Positions 55,477-61,649 of a stretch of 64,000 bases of DNA are shown one piece after another; position 1 is the first letter of the stretch, and the number at the start of each line of letters is the position of its first letter. The translations under genes and the position numbers were made by a program. Origin of the DNA: Sinomonas sp. R1AF57 (GTDB taxonomy: Bacteria; Actinomycetota; Actinomycetes; Actinomycetales; Micrococcaceae); NCBI RefSeq assembly GCF_002224485.1, contig NZ_CP022463.1, positions 2,789,858-2,853,857 of the forward strand. The letters are read 5' to 3'. The notes below the pieces were generated by a model. It made no database searches. It was not told the origin of the DNA and was given only the letters and a program-made list of their open reading frames with translations.

Positions 55477-56343
55477 TCACACCTCCATCCGCAGGCCGCT
55501 GGCGCTCGGCGAAGTGGAAGCCGAGCTTGGGCCTGCCGGTGTGCTGCGCACCGGACTGGTGCGCGCCTCCGCCCAGAGCGCCGCGAGCGACGCCGCCACG
55601 CGTTCCGGCTCGACCCGGTGCGGGGGATCGAAGTGGTGGCGGCCGGGGAAGACTTCGGGCCTGAAGTGCGGGAAGACGGCCGAGAGACGCTCGGCGACCT
55701 CGCCGTAGTCGTCCGGATTCGAGAGCGCCCCGAGCGCGAAGTAGACCGGCCGGTCGAACCGGGCGAGCGCCTCCCGGTCCAAGTCGTAGGTGGCGAAGGT
55801 GGCCAGGAAGGCGCGTATGCCGGCGGGCCGCTGGGCCATCCACGGCGGCTGCTCGCCGCCGCCGGTGGGCAGCCCGGCGGTGACCCCGGGACGGATGCCG
55901 AGCCGGACGAAGCGCCGCATGAAGTCCTCCGGTCCGAGCCCCTCGAGCTGGCGGTACTGCTCCCACAGCGCCCGGTGCGCCGGGCTCCACCCCCACCGGC
56001 CCGCCCACGCGGGCTCGAGGAGTGCGAGCGACTCAAGCCGTTCGGGGTGCTTCGCGGCGACGGCGAGCGCGGAGGCTCCCCCGCCCGAGTAGCCGACGAG
56101 GTGGAACGTGTCCCACCCGAGCCCGTCGGCCGTGCGCAGGACGCCCGCCACCTCGGTGTCGAGGGAGTAGTCCCGGGGTGGCGTCGGGCCCGAGTACACC
56201 TCGAGGTCCTTCGCGACAGCCTGGACGGCGTCGCCGAGTCTGGTGCGGAGCGCGGCGAGGAGCGCCCCGTAGGCCGGTGCGGCGGGGAGGACGCTGCCCG
56301 GGAGGAGGATCACGCGGTGGGTGGATGCTGGGGTGATGTCCAT
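55477..56343 (-). CDS. Alpha/beta hydrolase
   Basis: A 288-residue alpha/beta hydrolase. The nucleophile elbow is GYSGGGASAL, the oxyanion turn LPGSVLPAAPAYG, and the His motif PGRHHFDPPHR near residue 245. It is followed within one base by a second hydrolase. ATG 56343 was preferred to a GTG at 56379 because the fold starts shortly after. It is divergent from an HD/LuxR regulator over 92 bases, so that regulator may control it; there is no direct evidence. Confidence 0.86.
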   Translation of the reverse strand: MDITPASTHRVILLPGSVLPAAPAYGALLAALRTRLGDAVQAVAKDLEVYSGPTPPRDYSLDTEVAGVLRTADGLGWDTFHLVGYSGGGASALAVAAKHPERLESLALLEPAWAGRWGWSPAHRALWEQYRQLEGLGPEDFMRRFVRLGIRPGVTAGLPTGGGEQPPWMAQRPAGIRAFLATFATYDLDREALARFDRPVYFALGALSNPDDYGEVAERLSAVFPHFRPEVFPGRHHFDPPHRVEPERVAASLAALWAEARTSPVRSTPAGPSSASTSPSASGLRMEV

Positions 56344-56435
56344 GGACCGAGTGTGTGCCCGGGGCTGTCCGGGCCGCATCGCGCGTTCGCGCGCCGGGGC
56401 TATCCGCGGGCGCCCCGCGGGGCGATGATCGGACC

Positions 56436-57956
56436 ATGACCGAGCCCCTGCGCCTCGCGGAGTTCATCGGGGCAATGTCCCTCGCGACGGACCTTGGCAT
56501 GGGGCAGCCCCTCGAGCAAGGCCTGCGGACATGCCTCATCGCGCTCGAGCTCGCGGACGGCGCCCGCATCCCTCCCGAGGACCTGCGCACCGTGTACTAC
56601 AGCGCCCTCCTGCGGTTCCTCGGCTGCACCGCGGACGCCTCTGACGCGGCGTCCCTCGCCGGAGGCGACGAGACGGCCCTCCGCGCGGCGATCGCCCCTG
56701 TCCTCGGGGCGCCGCCCGCGCAGTTCCTCAGGGCGGTGCTGCCGGCGCTGGGCGGCGGGACGCCGGCCCCCCGTCGCGCGGCGCTCGCCGCCCGCTTCCT
56801 CGCCACCGGGAAGCAGCGGATGCGCGAGGGCGTGCGGGCGCACTGCGAGGCTGCGGAGATGCTCGCCGTGCGGCTCGGGCTCCCCCAAGGGACCCGGGCC
56901 TCCCTGGCCGCCTCGTTCGAGGCCTGGGACGGCAGCGGGTTCCCGCTCGGGCTCTCCGGCGAGAGGATCCCGCTCGCGGCCCGCATCGTCTTCCTCGCCA
57001 GGGACGTGGAGGTGATCGGGCGGCTGCGCGGGCGCGAGGCGCTGGCGGCGGTGCTGCGCGAGCGGGCAGGCGCCGCGCTCGATCCGGAGCTGGCCTCGGC
57101 TGCCCTGGGCTCCCTGGACACCCTCATCGACGCCAGCCTGACGGATATGCCGTGGGAGGCGGTGCTCGCGCGCGAGCCCCGGCCCGTCGCCTCGATCCCG
57201 GCTGATCGGCTCGACGAGGTCCTGACCGTGTTCGCCGATTTCGCCGACCTCAAAGACCCGGCCCGCGCGGGCTTCTCCCGGGATGTGGCCGCCCTCGCCG
57301 CCGGGGCGGCGCCCGACCACCGGGCCGTCCTGCACAGCACCGGCCTGGCCCAGGATCTGGGTCGCGCCGCCGTCCCCGCCGGTCCAGCCGGTACTGCGTC
57401 CCCAGCCCATGACGAGCGGCTCCGGCTCCACCCCTACTACAGCGAACGGATCCTCGGGCGCCTCGCGGCCTCCGCTCCCCTCGCGCGGCTGGCCGGCATG
57501 CACCATGAACGCCTCGACGGGTCCGGCTACTACCGCGGAGCCATCGCGGCCGAGATCCCGTGGGAGGCGCGCATCCTCGCCGCAGCCGACGCCTTCCAGA
57601 CCCTCCTCCTCGCACCGCCGGGGCGTCCAGACGAGGCCCGGACGCCCGCCCGGGCGGCGGAGGGGCTCCTGCGGCTCGCGCCGGCCCAGCTCGACGCCGA
57701 CGCGGTCGACGCCGTGCTGGCCTCCGCAGGCGTGCGGTCACGGCGGACGCGCCCCGCATGGCCCGGAGGGCTCACCGAGCGCGAGGTGGAGGTCCTGAGG
57801 CTCCTGTGCCGCGGCGCACGGAAGAAGGACGTCGCCGCGGCACTGCGGATCTCGCCCAGCACCGCCGACCACCACGTCCGGCACATCTATGGCAAGATCG
57901 GCGTCTCCTCACGTGCGGCGGCGACCCTGTTCGCCGTCGAGCACGATCTCCTCTAG
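56436..57956 (+). CDS. HD domain-containing LuxR-type transcriptional regulator
   Basis: A 506-residue protein fusing HD-GYP-like modules to a C-terminal LuxR HTH (GLTEREVEVLRLLCRGARKKDVAAALRISPSTADHHVRHIYGKIG in outline, residues ~438-490). The later HD-like motif MHHERLDGSGYYRG is near residue 357; the earlier region (LLRFLGCTADASDAASL) lacks a clear His-Asp pair. The architecture occurs in actinobacteria and is of unknown signal. It is divergent from two alpha/beta hydrolase genes, which are its likely targets by position only. Confidence 0.85.
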   Translation: MTEPLRLAEFIGAMSLATDLGMGQPLEQGLRTCLIALELADGARIPPEDLRTVYYSALLRFLGCTADASDAASLAGGDETALRAAIAPVLGAPPAQFLRAVLPALGGGTPAPRRAALAARFLATGKQRMREGVRAHCEAAEMLAVRLGLPQGTRASLAASFEAWDGSGFPLGLSGERIPLAARIVFLARDVEVIGRLRGREALAAVLRERAGAALDPELASAALGSLDTLIDASLTDMPWEAVLAREPRPVASIPADRLDEVLTVFADFADLKDPARAGFSRDVAALAAGAAPDHRAVLHSTGLAQDLGRAAVPAGPAGTASPAHDERLRLHPYYSERILGRLAASAPLARLAGMHHERLDGSGYYRGAIAAEIPWEARILAAADAFQTLLLAPPGRPDEARTPARAAEGLLRLAPAQLDADAVDAVLASAGVRSRRTRPAWPGGLTEREVEVLRLLCRGARKKDVAAALRISPSTADHHVRHIYGKIGVSSRAAATLFAVEHDLL

Positions 57957-57973
57957 CCCGTCCCGGTACGGGC
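57956..57973. terminator. Hairpin after the HD/LuxR gene
   Basis: GCCCGT (57956-57961) pairs with ACGGGC (57968-57973) around a 6-base loop, beginning at the stop codon. Convergent proC lies beyond; it is a weak terminator candidate. Confidence 0.4.
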
Positions 57974-58017
57974 GTGGGGGGCGGGCGCGGGGTCGGTCAG
58001 TCGAGCTCGCTCAAGGG

Positions 58018-58848
58018 TCAGTCGAGTTCGCGGGTGATCTCGTGGGACCGCTCGGCGGCCGCGCGGGCGCCGTCGGCGATGATGGCGGGCAGGCCGCGCT
58101 CCTCGAAGACCGCGATGGCCCGCTCGGTGGTCCCCTTCGGGCTCGTGACGGCGCGGCGCAGCGCCACGGGGTCCGCACCGGGCTCGGCGAGCATGTGGGC
58201 GGCGCCCACCACCGTCTCGCGGGCCAGCTTGAGGGCGAGGTAGGGGTCGAGCCCGAGCGACTCCCCGGCCTTCGCCATGGCCTCGGCGAGGTAGAAGACG
58301 TACGCGGGGCCCGACCCGCTCAGCGCGCCCACGGCCTCGACCTGGTCTTCGGGCACCTCGACGACGAGGCCCACCGACTTGAAGAGCTTGACGACGCGTT
58401 CGACGTGGTCGCGCGAGGCGTTGGTGCCACCCGACACCGACACGACGCCGTGCCCGAGCCGCGCGGGCGTGTTCGGCATGGTGCGGACGACCGGCTGGCC
58501 GGCGGGGAGCGCCTTCTCGAGCTGGGCGATCGAGACGGCCGCGGCGACGCTGACGACGATGGCATCGGGACGCAGCGCGGATGCTATCTCGCGGGCGACG
58601 TCGGCGATGCCGACAGGCTTGACCCCGAGGACCACGACCGAGGCACCGCGGACCGCCTGAGCGTTGACGTCGTCGTCCTCCGCCGTGGCCATGGCGGTCA
58701 CCCCGTACCGCTGGGCGAGCTCCGCGGCCCGCTCGCCCCGGCGCACAGTGGCCGTGACGTCCGACTTGGGGAAGCCCGCCGCGAGGAGCCCGGCCATGAT
58801 GGCCTCGTTCATGGACCCTGTGCCGAGGAATGCGATGTGATTCGTCAT
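58018..58848 (-). CDS. proC: Pyrroline-5-carboxylate reductase
   Basis: A 276-residue enzyme that reduces pyrroline-5-carboxylate to proline with NAD(P)H. The Rossmann motif IAFLGTGSMNEAI is at residues 4-16; VVRTMPNTPARLGHGV and ALSGSGPAYVFYLAEAMA are the substrate-binding signatures near the C-terminal domain, with a late TSPKGTTERAI motif. ATG 58848 is chosen because AGGATGGG precedes it at the right distance; ATG 58857 would leave no spacing. It belongs to a conserved actinobacterial neighbourhood with the sugar isomerase and Ppx/GppA genes. A 461-base gap with two hairpin units separates it from them. Confidence 0.94.
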   Translation of the reverse strand: MTNHIAFLGTGSMNEAIMAGLLAAGFPKSDVTATVRRGERAAELAQRYGVTAMATAEDDDVNAQAVRGASVVVLGVKPVGIADVAREIASALRPDAIVVSVAAAVSIAQLEKALPAGQPVVRTMPNTPARLGHGVVSVSGGTNASRDHVERVVKLFKSVGLVVEVPEDQVEAVGALSGSGPAYVFYLAEAMAKAGESLGLDPYLALKLARETVVGAAHMLAEPGADPVALRRAVTSPKGTTERAIAVFEERGLPAIIADGARAAAERSHEITRELD

Positions 58849-58956
58849 GCTGCCCATCCTGCCAGCCACGGGGTGCGGCCCGCATTCCCAGCATCCTCCC
58901 ATGCGTCCCCAAGGGCCCTCACAAGGTCGGTCCTTAGAGTAGTAACTACCTCACAG

Positions 58957-59058
58957 GGTGCGAGTGATGGGGCGACCGGCCTCCCCCCAAGGCCGGCCGC
59001 CACGGCACTGGCAGTTCGAGTTTCCAATCCCCTCGGGATTCGCTCGACTGCCAGTGCC
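58957..59058 (+). ncRNA. Candidate C-rich-loop small RNA, unit A
   Basis: The unit opens with GGTGCGAGTGATGGG. Hairpin A1 (58971-59001) has ten base pairs with one mismatch and the loop TCCCCCCAA. Hairpin A2 (59004-59058) has a 12-bp stem, a one-base bulge, four more pairs and an inner AATCCC/GGGATT stem. A TAGAGT box at 58935-58940 could be the -10 element. No open frame covers it. Loops of six C are the hallmark of the actinobacterial 6C RNA class, which can pair with ribosome-binding sites; the identification is by structure only. Confidence 0.5.
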
Positions 59059-59164
59059 GAACTCATTTAAGAACCGGATGTGCACCCTGCTGATTCTCAG
59101 ACTTCTCTCAGAGAAATCGGGGCTTCCCTTGAGGGACGGCCCCGTACAGTGGAATTACTCATTA

Positions 59165-59260
59165 GGTGCGAGTGACGGGTTCCACCGGTCAGCCGGCTGG
59201 ACCCCGAGCGCCGGGCGGCCAGGAGATTTCCCCCCAATGTCTCCTGCAGGCCGCCCGGCG
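59165..59260 (+). ncRNA. Candidate C-rich-loop small RNA, unit B
   Basis: The unit opens with GGTGCGAGTGACGGG, 14 of 15 bases identical to unit A. Hairpin B1 spans 59177-59204. Hairpin B2 (59209-59260) has a 12-bp outer stem and a 6-bp inner stem (AGGAGA/TCTCCT) closing a loop that contains TCCCCCCAA, the same nine bases as in unit A although the stems are unrelated. A TACAGT box at 59145-59150 could be its -10 element. The long perfect stems with a conserved loop suggest selection on RNA structure. Confidence 0.5.
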
Positions 59261-59309
59261 TCCCGCATCTCAGATGCGCTTCCCAGCTCGGGTGCGGTCT
59301 GCCGGCGCC

Positions 59310-60149
59310 TCAGATCCCCCCGCCCGCCTCGACACCGGCCTGCTGGCCCAAGTGCGTGCGGGCGAAGTCGAGCGTCTGCGCCAGGAGATGTTCGCGGTCT
59401 CCCGCTCCGCGGGCCTTGCGGGTGCTGATCTCCGCGACGACCGCGCCCTCGAACCCGTTCCCCGCCAAATGCGCGAGGCACTCCCCGACCCGCTGGGTCC
59501 CCTGCCCGGGCACCAGGTGCTCGTCCCGGAACGAGCGCCCCGAGCCGTCAGTGAGGTGCACGTGGCGGATCGAGTTGCCGAGGGCCTTGAGTGCCGCGAG
59601 GCTGTCCATCCTGGCGGTGGCGGCGTGGGAGAAGTCCCAGGTGATGTCCTGATAGCCCTGGCCGATCGGATCCCAGTGCGGCAGGTAGGCGAGGGTCTCC
59701 CGGCCGCGGACGCGCCAGGGGTACATGTTCTCCACTGCGATGTGGACGCCGAACGCCTCTGCGAGGTCCCGGACGCCCTGGGAGAAGGTCTCCGCGTACG
59801 AGCCCTGCCAGCGGAAGGGCGGATGCACGACCACGGTGTCGCACCCCACGTCGAGCGCCATCCGGCAGGACTGGCTGATCTTGTTCCACGCGGAACCCCA
59901 CACCTGCTGGGTCAGCAGGAGGGTGGGGGCGTGGATGGAGACGATGGGCTGCTCGTACCGCTCCGCGAGGTGGACGAGTTCGTCGGCCTTCTGGCTCGTC
60001 GAGTTGTTCGTCACCATCACCTCGACCCCGTCGAAGCCCAGGTCCGCCGCGACCGCGAAGGCGTCGTGGACGCTGAGCGGGTAGACGGATGCGCTGGAGA
60101 GCGCGACGGGGATGTGGCGGGGGGCCGGGGTGGACTCAGCAATGCTCAT
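59310..60149 (-). CDS. Sugar phosphate isomerase/epimerase family protein
   Basis: A 279-residue TIM-barrel protein of the AP-endonuclease-2/xylose-isomerase-like superfamily. Metal-ligand candidates are H in SIHAPTLLL, E in AVENMYPW, D/H in ITWDFSHAATA and VHLTDGSG, and E in VVAEISTR. The gene is conserved between ppx/gppA and proC in actinobacteria, but the sugar substrate is unknown. ATG 60149 overlaps the Ppx/GppA stop (ATGA), so both are coupled. Confidence 0.87.
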   Translation of the reverse strand: MSIAESTPAPRHIPVALSSASVYPLSVHDAFAVAADLGFDGVEVMVTNNSTSQKADELVHLAERYEQPIVSIHAPTLLLTQQVWGSAWNKISQSCRMALDVGCDTVVVHPPFRWQGSYAETFSQGVRDLAEAFGVHIAVENMYPWRVRGRETLAYLPHWDPIGQGYQDITWDFSHAATARMDSLAALKALGNSIRHVHLTDGSGRSFRDEHLVPGQGTQRVGECLAHLAGNGFEGAVVAEISTRKARGAGDREHLLAQTLDFARTHLGQQAGVEAGGGI

Positions 60150-61165
60150 ACGCGGGACCTCGCGGGGTGCATGCGCTCGGCGCGTTGCCGCTCGCTCTGG
60201 ATCGGACCGATGTGGGCAGGCGGCTCGAGCGGCCCTTCGAAGACGAGCTGGTCGAGCCTGCGGAGGATGAGGCCTTCGCGCAGCGCCCAGGGGCAGATCT
60301 CGAGCTCATCGATGTCGAAGAGCTCCATCGCGGCCTCTGCGGCGAGCGCCCCGGCGAGGAGCTGCCTGGCGCGGGCCTCGGAGACGCCGGGAAGGTGGAC
60401 CCTGTCGGAGGCCGCCATCGCGGACATCCGCTGGGCCCAGAGGCCGAGGTCGGTGCGTGTCAGCACGCGGCGCACGTAGGGGCCTGCACCGGAGGGGGCC
60501 GCACCGGCAATGCGCGCGAGCGAGCGGAACGTCTTCGACGTTCCCGCGACGAGGTTGGGGACGCCCAGGTCCTTGAACTCCTTCACCACGGGCTTCAGCG
60601 TGTCCCGGACGTAGCGGCGCAGGTCCTTGATGCTCTTCGCCGTGGGCGGGTCCTCAGGGAGCCAGTCGCGGGTGAGCCTCTGGGCCCCGAGCGGCACGGA
60701 GGTCGCCGCCGCGGGGAGGGAGTCATGGCCCATCGCGAGCTCGAACGAGCCGCCGCCGATGTCGAGGTCGAGGAGGGTGCCGGCACCCCAGCCGTACCAG
60801 CGGCGGACCGCGAAGAAGGTCATCGCGGCCTCCTCACGTCCCGTGAGCTCCTGGAGGATGACGTCCGCCTCACTCTGGACCCGCGCGAGGACTGCGTCGC
60901 CGTTGGCGGCCTCGCGGATGGCAGAGGTGCAGAACGCCAGGAGGTCCTCCGCCTTGTGGCGCCCGGCGAACTCCCAGGCCTCCTTGACGAAGTCGACCAG
61001 CTCACCCTGGCCCTTCTCGTTGATGCTTCCGTCATCCTCGAGGAACTTCACGAGCGAGAGCGGCCTCTTGTGCGATGCGTAGGCGATGGGCTGCGCGCCG
61101 GGATGGGCGTCCACCAGCAGCAGGTGCACGGTGTTCGAACCGATGTCGAGGACGCCTAGACGCAT
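60146..61165 (-). CDS. Ppx/GppA phosphatase family protein
   Basis: A 339-residue member of the exopolyphosphatase/pppGpp phosphatase family with an actin-like fold. It begins LGVLDIGSNTVHLLLVD (phosphate 1 loop), has AFCTSAIREA and TLLDLDIGGGSFELAMG (phosphate 2 loop), and lacks the C-terminal helical domains of long Ppx enzymes. The short form is typical of actinobacteria; mycobacterial homologues hydrolyse polyphosphate. It is the first gene of a coupled pair with the sugar isomerase. ATG 61165 lies 8 bases from the SseB gene stop. Confidence 0.9.
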   Translation of the reverse strand: MRLGVLDIGSNTVHLLLVDAHPGAQPIAYASHKRPLSLVKFLEDDGSINEKGQGELVDFVKEAWEFAGRHKAEDLLAFCTSAIREAANGDAVLARVQSEADVILQELTGREEAAMTFFAVRRWYGWGAGTLLDLDIGGGSFELAMGHDSLPAAATSVPLGAQRLTRDWLPEDPPTAKSIKDLRRYVRDTLKPVVKEFKDLGVPNLVAGTSKTFRSLARIAGAAPSGAGPYVRRVLTRTDLGLWAQRMSAMAASDRVHLPGVSEARARQLLAGALAAEAAMELFDIDELEICPWALREGLILRRLDQLVFEGPLEPPAHIGPIQSERQRAERMHPARSRV

Positions 61166-61172
61166 GAGCTTA

Positions 61173-61649
61173 TTATTCCCCGGCCGGACCGGGCGGAACG
61201 TCTGGGTGCTCGCCCGGCTCCGCGGGCCGGAAGTCGCGCAGCACCGCGGCGACGTGCTCGGTGCTCAGCTCGAACCCGAACGCGCTGCCCGGGTTGAGCA
61301 CGAGCCCGAGCTCGGTGCCGAGGTTCTGCAGCAGGAGCGCGCCCTGCGTCTCCACCACTGTCGGGGCGAACTCGAGGAAGTCCGGCCGGATGCGGGCCCG
61401 ATGCGTGAAGGCTGCCACGACCGGATTCCCGTCGGCGTTGTTCAGCACGAGGGGCTCCACCGTGTCCGTCTCCCCCGCGGCCGGCTCCGGGACGAGCAGG
61501 CACACGAGGCTGTTGAGGAACTCCAGGATCGGCGCCATCGGGTCCTCCTCGCCCTGGCCGCGCGCGGCCGAGTCGAGAACCTCCTCGAGGCGCGTCAATG
61601 GGGTGGGGTCGAGGTGCGCCGGAACATGCTCGCCGCCGTGCGCGCTCAC
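61173..61649 (-). CDS. SseB family protein
   Basis: A 158-residue soluble protein with the SseB N-terminal domain fold. The central part reads LVCLLVPEP, LVLNNADGNPVVAAFTHRAR, and the diagnostic LVLNPGSAFGFELSTEHVAAVL near residues 120-141. The name derives from a secretion-related protein, but in actinobacteria it is a house-keeping protein of unknown role. ATG 61649 overlaps the topA stop (ATGA), so the two are coupled. Confidence 0.82.
   Translation of the reverse strand: MSAHGGEHVPAHLDPTPLTRLEEVLDSAARGQGEEDPMAPILEFLNSLVCLLVPEPAAGETDTVEPLVLNNADGNPVVAAFTHRARIRPDFLEFAPTVVETQGALLLQNLGTELGLVLNPGSAFGFELSTEHVAAVLRDFRPAEPGEHPDVPPGPAGE

Noticed and set aside
59002-59070. tRNA-like segment because of a GTTCGAGT word in hairpin A2
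   Set aside because: No acceptor, D or anticodon arms can be folded around it, and the 12-bp perfect stem is too long for a tRNA arm.
58849-59309. Long 5' leader riboswitch of proC read on the minus strand
   Set aside because: Possible in principle, but the conserved loop reads as six C on the plus strand and no known riboswitch consensus was recognised. It is kept only as the alternative to the sRNA pair.
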